This document shows, in pieces, positions 53,078 through 62,070 of a stretch of DNA of 64,000 nt. The notes below the pieces were generated by a model, which saw only the letters and a program-made list of their open reading frames with translations, ran no database searches and was not told where the DNA came from. The DNA comes from Neorhizobium galegae bv. officinalis (GTDB lineage: Bacteria; Pseudomonadota; Alphaproteobacteria; Rhizobiales; Rhizobiaceae): NCBI GenBank assembly GCA_000985875.1, contig CCRI01000009.1:186001-250000 (forward strand), given 5' to 3'. Both the position numbers and the translations under genes were made by a program. How positions within the stretch are numbered: position 1 is the stretch's first letter; every line of letters begins with the position of its first letter.

Positions 53078-54442
53078 CTAGAGGCTGCCTTGCCGTGGCG
53101 CTGGGAAGGTGACCCTGACTCTGAGGCCGGGGGAATTGTCGGATAGTTCAATCCGCGCATCGTGCAGATCGCAGATAGCCTTCACCAGGCTCAGTCCAAG
53201 ACCTGAGCCGACGGTGGTTCTGCTTTTTTCGAGACGATAGAAGCGTTCCAGCACGCGCCTGCGCTCCGGCTCCGGTATCCCCGGGCCGTTGTCGCTGACG
53301 CTGAGAGCAACTCCTCCGGCATGAGGCGATAGTTCCAGGGATGTGCGGGTGCCGGCAGGAGTGTGACGCATGGAGTTCGCCAGCAGGTTTGCCAGCATCT
53401 GCCTGATCAGGTCCGGATCGCAACTGATCCAGCAGTCGCCGTCCCCCAGCTTCAAATGGAGCTCGTGACCTTCTTCAGACGCGGTGACCTCGTAGATTTC
53501 GTAGATGTCGCGCACGAGGTCTCCGAAATCGACCAATCTGAAGTGCGCCGTCCTGCTTCTTGCTTCGATCTGCGCAATCCGCAGGAGCGCGTCGAAGGTG
53601 CTGGCAATCGCAGCCAGCTCCTGGAGTGCCGCGCCGACAGCGCCTTTTACTTCGTCCATATCCTCCCGGTGAAGAGCATCATCGAGGACGAGGAAGGTGC
53701 GTCCGATAGGCGTCTTGAGGTCGTGAGCAATGTCTGTCGTCACCTGCTTCAGCGCGATGACGCTCGCTTCCAGCCGTGTCAAAGCCACGTTCACCTCGCT
53801 CGACAGCACGTCGATCTCATCCATCCGCGGCGATACCGGCAAGCGTTTGGAAAGCTCTCCATGACCGATGGCGTGGGCGGTCTGCGAGAGTGCGAAGATG
53901 CGGTTGCGGGAACGATATCTCAATACTGCGGCCCCGCCGAGACCTACGGCGAACACGATGGCTGTGGTCCATCCGAAGCTTACGAGAACGATCCTCGCCA
54001 GTTGATCGGTATCTCCCTCGCTGATGCCGACGATCAGGTCATTGTCGCCGAGCTGACCCCTGAAGAGCTTGTAGCTCGTCGATGCGTCATGCTGGTCATC
54101 CGGAGCAAGGTCGGAGAACCCGCTCGGCACGCCGCTGATGGCCGCATTTCCGGCAATGACGCCCCCCGTCCTGTCCCGGAGCGTGTATATCGTCTCCTGG
54201 CCGCGGATGGCGGGACCGTGGCTGTTGATCATGTCGATCGCCCCGGACACCCCGCGGGCGCGGAAGGTCGCCTCTATTTCGCGGTAGCGCTCCATGACGG
54301 CTGCATCGAGACGGTCGTCCAGGTAGGCGAGCACCATCTGGTATGCGACGACATTCGCTCCGAGATAGGACACGACAAACAGCGAACTGTAGATGATGGC
54401 GAGTCGGACCGCCGTGCTCTTGAAGAAGCTACCGCCGCGCAT
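53078..54442 (-). CDS. Two-component sensor histidine kinase
   Basis: 454 aa. Two membrane segments (about 12-36 and 151-173) bound a periplasmic sensor of about 115 residues; then HAMP (about 174-228), the phospho-acceptor His240 (DIAHDLKTPIG), N box (LLANSMRHT), and ATP lid DNGPGIP with GSGLGLSLV. It overlaps the response-regulator gene by 14 bp. The layout is that of heavy-metal or envelope sensors (CusS/QseC group); copper genes lie 8 kb away, but the signal is not certain. Confidence 0.92.
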   Translation of the reverse strand: MRGGSFFKSTAVRLAIIYSSLFVVSYLGANVVAYQMVLAYLDDRLDAAVMERYREIEATFRARGVSGAIDMINSHGPAIRGQETIYTLRDRTGGVIAGNAAISGVPSGFSDLAPDDQHDASTSYKLFRGQLGDNDLIVGISEGDTDQLARIVLVSFGWTTAIVFAVGLGGAAVLRYRSRNRIFALSQTAHAIGHGELSKRLPVSPRMDEIDVLSSEVNVALTRLEASVIALKQVTTDIAHDLKTPIGRTFLVLDDALHREDMDEVKGAVGAALQELAAIASTFDALLRIAQIEARSRTAHFRLVDFGDLVRDIYEIYEVTASEEGHELHLKLGDGDCWISCDPDLIRQMLANLLANSMRHTPAGTRTSLELSPHAGGVALSVSDNGPGIPEPERRRVLERFYRLEKSRTTVGSGLGLSLVKAICDLHDARIELSDNSPGLRVRVTFPAPRQGSL

Positions 54443-55106
54443 GCAGGGAGTAGCCGATGTTACGCACGGTATGGAGGAGCGGAAAGTCGAAAGGCTTGTC
54501 GATCTTCGCCCGGAGCCTGCTGATATGCGTCTCCACGACGGAGCTTTGTGGATCGAAGTTGAAGTTCCAGATCCTTTCGAGAAGCATCGTCTTGGTAAGC
54601 ACCCTACCCTCGTTACGCATCAGGAGTTCGAGCAGCGAAAACTCTCGGGGAAGCAGGTCGAGGAGCGTCCCCGCCCGCTCGGCCGTTCGCTTGACCAGGT
54701 CCATCTCGAGATCGCCGACGCGCAGCCTCGTCTTCTCCGTGGCTATTGGCGGACGCCTGACAAGGGCATTTATCCTGGCCGTAAGCTCGGAAAAAGCGAA
54801 CGGCTTTACGAGGTAGTCGTCTCCACCGGACTCCAGACCCTCCACGCGGTCGTCCACGCCGCTCATGGACGTGAGGAACAGCACGGGCGTGCGGACGGAG
54901 GCGGCGCGAAGAGTCTTGACGATGGTGAGACCATCCAGAGCCGGAACCATCCGGTCGACGACCACGATGTCATGGGACGCATCAAGACCGGCTGCCAGTC
55001 CGTCCCGCCCGTCGCGAACCCAATCGACGACATGGCCCGCGGACGCCAGGCCTTTGACGACGTAGCCGCCCGTCTTCTCGTCGTCTTCAATGAGGAGGAT
55101 TTTCAT
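54429..55106 (-). CDS. OmpR-family response regulator
   Basis: 225 aa: receiver domain with acidic pocket (IEDDE), phospho-acceptor Asp51 (VVVDRMVPALDG), Lys in DDYLVKPFAF, and a C-terminal winged helix (about 125-222, LPREFSLLELLMRNEGRVLT). Same group as CopR/CusR/QseB. ATG 55104-55106 (MKILLIEDDE) is the family start. Partner of the following kinase. Confidence 0.93.
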   Translation of the reverse strand: MKILLIEDDEKTGGYVVKGLASAGHVVDWVRDGRDGLAAGLDASHDIVVVDRMVPALDGLTIVKTLRAASVRTPVLFLTSMSGVDDRVEGLESGGDDYLVKPFAFSELTARINALVRRPPIATEKTRLRVGDLEMDLVKRTAERAGTLLDLLPREFSLLELLMRNEGRVLTKTMLLERIWNFNFDPQSSVVETHISRLRAKIDKPFDFPLLHTVRNIGYSLHARR

Positions 55107-55183
55107 GAGGTTTCCGGGTCTGGACACGAGGGGGAGGAAGACAGGCGCCGCCGGGATTCCGAAGCCTGAGGATTGGGACTTTG

Positions 55184-55747
55184 TTACGGCAGGAGGCTAT
55201 CTCGACTCGACGGAACGGGCCCGGGTCCAGCTTCCAGTCGCCGTTGTTCCTGCTTTCGCTTGCCATAGGGCGTGAGGCGCCGGGGTTTGTAGATCGACAG
55301 TGCAAGCGGGATGAGAAGTACGATCAGGCCAGCGGAAGCGTGGACCACCGTAGAAAGTCGGACGTGGAAGAGCTCCGGATTTTCGAGGTCCGGGGCATCC
55401 GCCAGACGGCTGATGCCCTCTAGTTGCAACACGAGGACGCCCCCGGCGAACGTGGTGATCATCAGCTTTGCGACAACCCACCAATGTCGGATCAAACCCC
55501 ATTGGGTTGCGAGAGATTGGATTATTCCTATTGCCAGCGCAGCCAGTAACAGGGGGATGATGACGGTCCACGTGATGATTTCCATTGAAGGGTAGACTGC
55601 CATCGTCACGACGGCGTCTGACGTGGCGATGCCAGTGATAGCAAGGACCAGGAACGCCGAGATCGCGCCCAGAAGCCCGACAGATGTCGCTACGTGGGTC
55701 ACCAGCATCAGCCTACGCGTCCTTGGACCTACCATAGTGTTCTTCAA
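55184..55747 (-). CDS. Membrane protein, DUF2269-like
   Basis: 187 aa with four hydrophobic segments (about 13-38, 52-77, 85-105, 135-155) and a basic, Pro-rich tail. N-terminal LVTHVATSVGLLGAISAFLV resembles small DUF2269-like membrane proteins. It starts at TTG 55747 after AAGGTGA, or at ATG 55735. Located just upstream of the two-component genes, perhaps in the same transcript. Confidence 0.65.
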   Translation of the reverse strand: MKNTMVGPRTRRLMLVTHVATSVGLLGAISAFLVLAITGIATSDAVVTMAVYPSMEIITWTVIIPLLLAALAIGIIQSLATQWGLIRHWWVVAKLMITTFAGGVLVLQLEGISRLADAPDLENPELFHVRLSTVVHASAGLIVLLIPLALSIYKPRRLTPYGKRKQEQRRLEAGPGPVPSSRDSLLP

Positions 55748-55759
55748 ACGGGTTTCACC

Positions 55760-55773
55760 TTACAAAAATGTAA
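55760..55773. promoter_or_regulatory. Inverted repeat TTACA-N4-TGTAA between divergent genes
   Basis: A perfect 5-bp inverted repeat lies between the divergent starts at 55747 and 55854. CopR/CusR-type regulators bind comparable ACA...TGT repeats, so it may be the operator of the adjacent response regulator. Short, hence uncertain. Confidence 0.4.
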
Positions 55774-55853
55774 ACTGGGCGAAAGGTGGCTGACAAAGCT
55801 CCGATCTAACTTCCTCACACTGCGCCATGCAGTTGTTGAATGAGGAAACGATC

Positions 55854-56126
55854 ATGAAGTCTAAGCTGATCATCATATCAGTCGCTCTCGCAGCCGTCGC
55901 CGGTCCAGCATGGGCGAACGGCCCCCTCGCCTCCGGCGTATCCCAGGTCGATGCGATTGTCCAAGGTCATGCCAGCCCCGGTGATGCTGCAGTCGCCACG
56001 TCGGACCGAAACGTAAAGTTCCGGGTCCTTGACAACGGTGCTGTCGAGCGCACCAACAAGCGGTTTGGCACGGTATCGGTAACGGACCCGCATGCCGAAT
56101 TCCGTAAGTCCCGCGACAATCGCTGA
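55854..56126 (+). CDS. Small exported protein
   Basis: 90 aa. Signal peptide 1-21 (cleavage after AWA), mature part with a central FRVLDNGAVERTNKRFGTVS. GAGGAAA precedes ATG 55854. No known domain. It is divergent from the membrane-protein/two-component genes and followed by a second small exported protein, so both may be targets of that system. Confidence 0.7.
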   Translation: MKSKLIIISVALAAVAGPAWANGPLASGVSQVDAIVQGHASPGDAAVATSDRNVKFRVLDNGAVERTNKRFGTVSVTDPHAEFRKSRDNR

Positions 56127-56271
56127 TCCCTTACGTCGCTGGCGTGGCTGACCGCACCACCTGACCGTGGACCGCGCAGCCCCGTTACCGCAGGCTATCC
56201 AACACACCCACTGATCCGTCAACCACGGTCGCAAATCACGTGGCGCGGTCAATTCTGAAGGAATACGCATT

Positions 56272-56526
56272 ATGAACAAAGCAATCTCCGGCATCGTCGC
56301 AGCACTTATCTCGGTCGCCGGCCTCGGCACCGCTGCGCTTGCCCAGGAAGGAACTTACTACGAGGGTGCCCAGCGCGTCCCTCAGTCCGACACCGCTCGC
56401 TCCGGTGTGGAGCAGTATGCATATACAGGCTCAATCGCGCGCGGTTCCGAGTCCTACCATTCGTCCGGCGCGCAGAAGGCCCGGAATAGTGGTGATTACT
56501 ACGGTGGTACCGATCGAGCCAACTAA
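56272..56526 (+). CDS. Small exported Tyr/Ser/Gly-rich protein
   Basis: 84 aa. Signal peptide 1-24 (cleavage after ALA); the mature 60 residues (QEGTYYEGAQRVPQSD...YYGGTDRAN) are polar, tyrosine- and glycine-rich and likely disordered. GAAGGAA lies upstream. Similar small secreted proteins accompany envelope-stress or metal loci in rhizobia, but no function is known. Confidence 0.7.
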   Translation: MNKAISGIVAALISVAGLGTAALAQEGTYYEGAQRVPQSDTARSGVEQYAYTGSIARGSESYHSSGAQKARNSGDYYGGTDRAN

Positions 56527-56540
56527 CCGCTAGATCATCG

Positions 56541-56822
56541 GTGATGATCATTTCACTGGCCGGCGACAGCTTTTCCGCCGTCAGCGCTGCGATGCATCTC
56601 GAAAGCTCACCCCAGATCTCGCAGATGGAGGATGATCATTCCTCTCTCCATGACCAAAATGCCATGGCCGAGGCAGATCATCACGGCGACCAGCACGATC
56701 ACGGCAGCCAGGAGAAGACCAAGAACTCCGGGCTGCAAGGGTTACTGCGGCGTCGCCGCGACCACATGCTCCGGCTCATCGTTGAGCCAGCCGCGCGTGG
56801 TTTCCATCCGCGAGTTCGTTGA
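56541..56822. other. Ambiguous short frames on both strands
   Basis: On the plus strand a 93-codon frame encodes a His/Asp-rich stretch (ADHHGDQHDHGSQ). On the minus strand (about 56608-56800) METTRGWLNDEPEHVV, a stop codon, then a hydrophobic LLLAAVIVLVAVMICL segment lie in one frame, looking like a small membrane protein broken by TAA. They cannot both be real; neither has a good ribosome site. Confidence 0.25.
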
Positions 56823-56883
56823 CGACACGGACACAGTCGGCGAAGCTCCGGGCCTTCATCGCCCACCTAACATCTGAGAACTA

Positions 56884-56907
56884 GACCCGCTGTGCGGGTC
56901 TTGCTGT
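56884..56907 (+). terminator. Short stem-loop
   Basis: GACCCGC-TGT-GCGGGTC followed by TTGCTGT. A candidate intrinsic terminator or hairpin in the gene-poor stretch 56527-57110. Confidence 0.4.
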
Positions 56908-56960
56908 GCCGTCGCGCAGGCTTTTGCCGCGTTGGCACAAACGCGGTCTTTTCCCCAGGT

Positions 56961-57137
56961 TTAGGGGCCGGCTGGTCGCGGGAGCTGCCGGGCGATCAGG
57001 TGCACAATCTCGCCTTCCCGCTGGATCTTTCCGTGTATCGGCATCATCAAGGCGGCTCCCAAGACGAACGTCACCTTCGCTAGGCCGCGGAGGATGGCTG
57101 CGACCGTCTGGTTAGCTCCGCGGACGATCAATGTCAG
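56961..57137 (-). pseudogene. Probable dnaE2 (error-prone DNA polymerase) C-terminal remnant
   Basis: The last 58 codons of a minus-strand frame read LTLIV...GLAKVTFVLGAALMM then GKIQREGEIVHLIARQL, which matches the end of the DnaE2 OB-fold region (consensus near G(R/K)(V/I)QREGEVVHLIA). No polymerase body is upstream; the preceding sequence is another small gene. The fragment is therefore a decayed remnant rather than an active enzyme. Confidence 0.5.
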
Positions 57138-57357
57138 ACGAGGTTCCGCTGCTTCGAACCTCAGTCTCCAGTTCAACAAGGATCTCGTCGGAATCCAGGC
57201 AACTGAGGCAGATCCCGCATCCATCGTCGTCGAACTCGCTGGCCGCTTTGCGTTGCCGACAGCAGTCGCAGATGACGGTCCCTCGACACGAGGCTCGGGC
57301 AGGAGCGAGGATCTCGATCAACAGATTTTCGACAGCGTGCGCAGCAGGCTCGGGCAT
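57112..57357 (-). CDS. Small Cys-rich, putative zinc-binding protein
   Basis: 81 aa. A CDCCRQRKAASEF...CGICLSCLD pattern (about 32-55) supplies six cysteines, enough for a zinc ribbon. An AGGGAGG is ideally placed before ATG 57355-57357, supporting translation. The C-terminal 9 codons overlap the dnaE2-like remnant. No family recognised. Confidence 0.55.
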   Translation of the reverse strand: MPEPAAHAVENLLIEILAPARASCRGTVICDCCRQRKAASEFDDDGCGICLSCLDSDEILVELETEVRSSGTSSDIDRPRS

Positions 57358-57487
57358 CGTGACCTCCCTGATATTCCTGACATTCCTGATATCAAGGAGA
57401 TAGGAGTGCGTGTGGAGGTAATCCAGAGCCAAGGCGGGAAAGAAACAGATCCCGTCTTGTCAGACTCCATCCGAAGGGGGCCGTGCT

Positions 57488-58543
57488 TCACCCCTGCAGA
57501 TCCAGCTTGTCAATGATAAGTGGGTCATCCGGGGACATTTCGACCGCAAGGCCGGTGGTGAATGGCTGATTGGCATGGGGTGCGGTCAGCAGCACCCATT
57601 GCGTCAGGTCGCAGCCGAACAGGGTCGGCTGGTCCGGTAGCCCCTGCTCGGCAATCTGATGCCGGGTCAACGCCTCGAGCTCTGGAGGGCGGATCGAGAT
57701 ATACACGAGCGATTGTCCACGCCGTTTGAGCTCGCGCACCGTTTCAACTGCGATCGGATTGGCCTTCACCTCTTCAAAACGAGGATGGAAGAACTTCGAC
57801 CCCTGTTCGAAAAGGAATCCATCCACCGCGATGAAATATTGCCGATGGGTTTTGAGGTAATCGCGCCATTCGTGGACCGTTCCCCAGTCCTGATACTGCG
57901 AGATACGCATGACCCGGAAAACATGACCGTTCATCGACAGCCAGGCAATGATCTCAGACAGGTAAAGCTCGCCCATGGAAAGTCGAGACTGCCCCGTCAG
58001 CTCTTCATAGGCGCCCAGGAACGCTCGCGGACTTGTAAAAAAGTAGCCACCCACACTGAACATGTCGGAGATTACCTGTTTCTCGCGGAAATTGACGATC
58101 GCGTCTTCCTGGTCGACCTGAACATAGCTCTTGTTCTGCGGGTTGACCTGACTGAAGGAGCTGAGCGACGCCACGCAGACATAGTTGTGGTTCTGGACAA
58201 GTCGATCGACCGCGAAGTAGTTGTCGCTGTCCTTGACCATGAAGGGGCCGTCTATACCCGTGCGGCGCAACGTCTCAGCGACGGTTTCCGACTGCGAGCG
58301 GGTCGGCTCATCGAGGATGACGCAATTCACATCCTGGCCGAAAGCGACGCAAAGCCCTTTGCGGGCTTGGAACTTTTCCTCGTGCTCGCGCAGTATGGTG
58401 AAAATGAACTGGTCCGCTCTCGCCCCAAGCCCGGCCACGGCCCGCCGGACCATCGGCAGCCCCTCGTGATCGGGGAGCATCCATTTCGGCGGCATGTCCG
58501 GAAATCGCGACGAACGGCCAGCGCAAGGAACAATGATATGCAT
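57488..58543 (-). CDS. Nucleotidyltransferase fused to a degenerate HAD-like domain
   Basis: 351 aa. Residues 1-~225 are a sugar-nucleotidyltransferase fold (VPCAGRSSRFPD, PPKWMLPDHEGLPM, VKDSDNYFAVD with the metal Asp). Residues ~236-351 resemble a capsule-type HAD phosphatase (FIAVDGFLFEQG, VETVRELKRRGQSLVYISIR), but the nucleophile Asp is Ala in the AVDGF motif. It would make an NDP-activated sugar or alditol, with a non-catalytic HAD tail. Third gene of a three-gene minus-strand operon (start 58543, 10 bp after the kinase gene). Confidence 0.75.
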   Translation of the reverse strand: MHIIVPCAGRSSRFPDMPPKWMLPDHEGLPMVRRAVAGLGARADQFIFTILREHEEKFQARKGLCVAFGQDVNCVILDEPTRSQSETVAETLRRTGIDGPFMVKDSDNYFAVDRLVQNHNYVCVASLSSFSQVNPQNKSYVQVDQEDAIVNFREKQVISDMFSVGGYFFTSPRAFLGAYEELTGQSRLSMGELYLSEIIAWLSMNGHVFRVMRISQYQDWGTVHEWRDYLKTHRQYFIAVDGFLFEQGSKFFHPRFEEVKANPIAVETVRELKRRGQSLVYISIRPPELEALTRHQIAEQGLPDQPTLFGCDLTQWVLLTAPHANQPFTTGLAVEMSPDDPLIIDKLDLQG

Positions 58544-58552
58544 GCGTCACCT

Positions 58553-59455
58553 CTATGAGAGCAGTTCGTTCGCGGCTCGGCCGCATTCTTCGACCCGTCT
58601 GCCAACAAAGGCGCGATCGGCATCGGTTCGGGCATAGGGCAGAATTCGCGCGAAAGTCAGCCCCAGCAGGACGTAGTGCCGTATGGGCCAGGCGGGATCG
58701 AGAGCGGTTGCCGCGGCGTAGAAGCGTTGTCGCAGCCACCAGGTCACGCCGCGGGCCAGCGGGCGGCCACGATGCGCATGCCAAAGGCCTTCGCATTCCT
58801 GAAAGAGCTTGGACCAGTCGATCCAGTAATGGTCGAAAGGAGAGGCAATAGTGTCGATCAGCCATAATCTGCCGTGCCGGTCGACCAGAACATTTTCGAA
58901 GGTCAGATCGCCATGCACCGCGGTTGTCCTGGCCGGCTCCATCAACGTTCCCATCCGGGCGACCGCGTCCTCCAGCGGACGGAGCCTGTCAGTGAAACGA
59001 CCCTGCGTTTTTGCGGCGATCTGGGCAAGCTTGTCCTCGATCAGCCCGATTGTTGGGGTCAGCGGCGATGGTGAGGACGAAGCGGTTTCCGACAGGCAGG
59101 TCATCAGTCGCTCCACCCGGTCGGCAAAATCCGAAACGCAGTGAAATGGGCTGTTCGAGAGAAGGTTTATCGCATCACGCGAGGGCACGTACTCCATATC
59201 GAAATAGAAGTAGCCGTCGATCTCTCCCATATCGAGGATCGCTGGCATACGAGCACAGTCGGCGATGAGGCCAGAGAGCTGATGCTGACGCGAAGCCTGA
59301 TCGCGCAATCCGGCATTGCCTTCGCGACTGTTCGCCGCCTTGCGAACGAAACTCCGTTGCCCGACAGGTACCAGCGCGACGGTGGCGCCGGAAAAGCCCG
59401 AGAGCGGTATCGCATCTTTATGGTCCTTGAGGGCCGGATGAGTTTCAACCGTCAT
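58553..59455 (-). CDS. APH-fold kinase (aminoglycoside phosphotransferase family)
   Basis: 300 aa. Catalytic loop VHGDLTFENVLVD and metal Asp in LWLIDTIAS are present; N-terminal lobe GFSGATVALVPVGQRSFVRK gives the ATP lysine. ATG 59453-59455 overlaps the upstream HAD stop (ATGA). In context with a nucleotidyltransferase and a phosphatase, a sugar or small-alcohol kinase for surface glycan precursors is more likely than drug resistance (compare LicA in phosphocholine pathways). Confidence 0.8.
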   Translation of the reverse strand: MTVETHPALKDHKDAIPLSGFSGATVALVPVGQRSFVRKAANSREGNAGLRDQASRQHQLSGLIADCARMPAILDMGEIDGYFYFDMEYVPSRDAINLLSNSPFHCVSDFADRVERLMTCLSETASSSPSPLTPTIGLIEDKLAQIAAKTQGRFTDRLRPLEDAVARMGTLMEPARTTAVHGDLTFENVLVDRHGRLWLIDTIASPFDHYWIDWSKLFQECEGLWHAHRGRPLARGVTWWLRQRFYAAATALDPAWPIRHYVLLGLTFARILPYARTDADRAFVGRRVEECGRAANELLS

Positions 59456-60117
59456 TGCGTTCCCGCCTGGACGCTCCGGCGATGGATCATACCCGGGCGG
59501 GTCACGTCGATCACATCCATCCTCGCGGCCCTTGCCGCTGAAATTCCGCTGACGGTATCCTCGAATGCAAGGCATAGCGCCGGTGAAACCTGCAGCAACT
59601 CGGCGGCCCGCAGATAGGGCGCCGGAGCTGGCTTGCCTTCGACCGTGTCATCGCCGGTTACGACCGCAGAGAGACTTGCGGTCCAACCCATATGATCGAG
59701 AATCCGCGTCACCCCGTCGCGATTGCCCGAAGATACAACCGCCATCGCCCGCCTGCCCCGCCATTTCTCAATCAGGCTCGATGCAGGAAGCGCCCTTGCC
59801 CCATCACGGGCCAAAACCTCACCGAACCGGGCCTTTTTCAGTGCATGGATATTGGCTACCATCTGATCGTCGATCTCGCCCATGCCGGCCGCCCGGGCAT
59901 AAGACCGGATCGCCACGCGGGCGGGAGGGCCGATCGCGGCAAGATAGTCCTCCATCTTCAACCGGTGTCCGAGATGCGCGAACACCTCGCCATACGCGCG
60001 ACCATGGACCGTCATCGTATCGACGAGCGTACCGTCGAGATCGAAGAGAAGGGCATCGTAACCCGAGAGATCTAGGTCAGCCGGCCAGGTATCGGTGTTA
60101 AGATCAGATTCCGGCAT
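59452..60117 (-). CDS. HAD-family phosphatase
   Basis: 221 aa HAD subclass IA, beta-phosphoglucomutase-like: motif I FDLDGTLVDT (Asp26, Asp28), motif II VVSSGNR, motif III Lys in GKPAPAPY, motif IV EDTVSG. Fully catalytic, in contrast to the fused HAD tail of the downstream nucleotidyltransferase. First gene of the three-gene operon, divergent from the large gene at 60241; the 120-bp AT-rich gap must hold both promoters. Confidence 0.85.
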   Translation of the reverse strand: MPESDLNTDTWPADLDLSGYDALLFDLDGTLVDTMTVHGRAYGEVFAHLGHRLKMEDYLAAIGPPARVAIRSYARAAGMGEIDDQMVANIHALKKARFGEVLARDGARALPASSLIEKWRGRRAMAVVSSGNRDGVTRILDHMGWTASLSAVVTGDDTVEGKPAPAPYLRAAELLQVSPALCLAFEDTVSGISAARAARMDVIDVTRPGMIHRRSVQAGTQ

Positions 60118-60240
60118 CTCTGTTGACTTTCTCCAGACCGACACCGAATATATCTGGAATATTATACCGTTAAACACCGCATTTATACAGTCAGAGAGGC
60201 TCCAAACGTCTTACCGGCACTAATCAAAAGGAGTATACCA

Positions 60241-62070
60241 ATGACATTCGACATTGCGTGCCGGCCGGAGGATGTCTCGGACGCAGAGCTTGCCGCCGAG
60301 CTGATCCGGACCGGCAAACATGCCGATGCATTGAAGATCCATTCGAGGCTCGTCGCTCAAGGCACCCCCTCCAATAAGCTCCTCCAGGACGCGGCGGCGA
60401 CAGTCGTCGCAATCGTAGTCGATGACCGCCTGCCGGATCTGCCGGAAGCAGAGGAGCAAGCGCTTTTGCGGGCGCTGATCCTTCAGCCCTCAGGCGACAT
60501 CGAGCCGCCTGCACTGCATTTCCAGATTATCTCGACCTATTGGGGGCGCGGCGACCGGGTGCTGGAGCGGATGGCCATGATCTTGCGTCAGGCGCTGGAG
60601 CGGCTTTGGACCGAAGGTTGCCGCGAGCGAAGCTTCCTCTTGATGGTGCTCTTGCTGCGCAACCACCTCAGGCAGATGATCGACAATGCCGCGTTGCGGC
60701 AGTGGCATCAGTCGCTTCTGCCGCATTTCACCCCCGCGGAGATGACGCTCCCCTATAACTGGATGTTCGACCGCAAGGGCTTCCGCGACAATGTGGCGGA
60801 TGTCCGCGCTCTGGTCCGGGAATTATCGGGCACGGAACTGACGCGCCGCTTCAAACCCTGGCAGATCGTCCAACTGCACTGGATCACCGGCGGCAAGGAC
60901 ATAGACCCGCTTTTGCCGCAGATGGTATTGACCGAACCCGCTGACCGCTCGCTTGCGTTGCGCGCGGCAGCGCTTGGCTTGGGTCCTGCACCGCCCGGCT
61001 GGGAAGTGCAGGCCGAGCAATGGGCCGCCCTGCATGTCCCGCCGGCACAGGCATTCTCAAAAGTCTCCAAGACCCGTGCCCTGGCGCGGCTGGAAAGTCG
61101 CCCGGTTCAGGCGCTGCAGGCCGCTCTTCAGTACGCCGCCCGAAAGGCACCAATGTTGCGTCTGAGATCGCGTCCGCGCATCGCGGTTTGCGTTTCAGGC
61201 CAGTTACGCGGCTGGCAACGGGCGCTGCCCGGCTGGCGCAGCGGTCTGCTGCAAGGTGCCGATTGCTATTTCTTCGTGCATACGTGGGAAGATATCGGGC
61301 GTTCCGGCGCCGAGCACTTCCGAGCCCATCTTCCCTTCGACGGCGTCGCCTTCTGCGCGAGCTGGCGAGAACAAGGCCGGCAGGTCGGAATGGACGAATT
61401 GGCCGCGCGCTACCCCTCCCTCTTTGCGAGACTGCGTGACAGCGGCAAGGTGACTCGTGCAGAAATCGCTGAAACCTATGGCACGGATCATGTCGTGGTC
61501 GAGGACGACAAGGCTCCGGCTTTTGCCGGATGGTCGAACAGCAAGAAGATGCACTACAAGCTGGCGGCGGCGCAGAATTTGGCGACAGAAGGCGGCGACG
61601 ATTTCGATTTGATTCTCCGGATCAGGCCGGACAAGGAAACCGGCCTGGCGGCCTTTGCCTGGCGAGACCTCATCGCCGCCGCTGGTGAGCCGGCAATTTT
61701 TGCCGACCTCGCATTCGGCTTTCACTACGGAAACCCCTTGATCGGCGATCAGGTGGCAATTGGTCTGCCAAAAGCAATGACAGTCTATGCTGAAACGCTC
61801 CAGACCATAGTTAGGCTCCAGTCTGAGAATTTCGATCGATCCGGAGACGGCTTCGAGGGCCACAAAAGCCTGGCGTTCACCTTGTGGCATGCCGGGATCG
61901 CGGTGCGGCGCCTGCCGGTAAAGATGGGTCGGCTCCTGGAAGCGGCGACCATGGGCTTGCAGGAAATCGCCGACTGCCTCTCCCAGGATGCCAGCGGACG
62001 ACAGGACGCCATCGATCTGATCTTGCTGGAGGCCATTCGTCGCGATCTAACTGGCAGATCCTCCCCATGA
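60241..62070 (+). CDS. Large glycosyltransferase-like protein
   Basis: 609 aa. The N-terminal ~300 residues are helical and unrecognised (DADALKIHSRLVAQG repeat-like start). The C-terminal part (about 307-590) begins RPRIAVCVSGQLRGWQRALPGW, continues YFFVHTWEDIG and later FDLILRIRPDKE, a pattern seen in capsular/surface-polysaccharide glycosyltransferase-like families. AAAGGAG lies 7 nt before ATG 60241. Divergent from the nucleotidyltransferase/kinase/phosphatase operon, so probably uses its product. Assignment is by pattern, moderate confidence. Confidence 0.6.
   Translation: MTFDIACRPEDVSDAELAAELIRTGKHADALKIHSRLVAQGTPSNKLLQDAAATVVAIVVDDRLPDLPEAEEQALLRALILQPSGDIEPPALHFQIISTYWGRGDRVLERMAMILRQALERLWTEGCRERSFLLMVLLLRNHLRQMIDNAALRQWHQSLLPHFTPAEMTLPYNWMFDRKGFRDNVADVRALVRELSGTELTRRFKPWQIVQLHWITGGKDIDPLLPQMVLTEPADRSLALRAAALGLGPAPPGWEVQAEQWAALHVPPAQAFSKVSKTRALARLESRPVQALQAALQYAARKAPMLRLRSRPRIAVCVSGQLRGWQRALPGWRSGLLQGADCYFFVHTWEDIGRSGAEHFRAHLPFDGVAFCASWREQGRQVGMDELAARYPSLFARLRDSGKVTRAEIAETYGTDHVVVEDDKAPAFAGWSNSKKMHYKLAAAQNLATEGGDDFDLILRIRPDKETGLAAFAWRDLIAAAGEPAIFADLAFGFHYGNPLIGDQVAIGLPKAMTVYAETLQTIVRLQSENFDRSGDGFEGHKSLAFTLWHAGIAVRRLPVKMGRLLEAATMGLQEIADCLSQDASGRQDAIDLILLEAIRRDLTGRSSP

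Noticed and set aside
58553..59455. Aminoglycoside resistance enzyme
   Set aside because: The fold matches, but the operon with a nucleotidyltransferase and a phosphatase points to a sugar or small-alcohol kinase.
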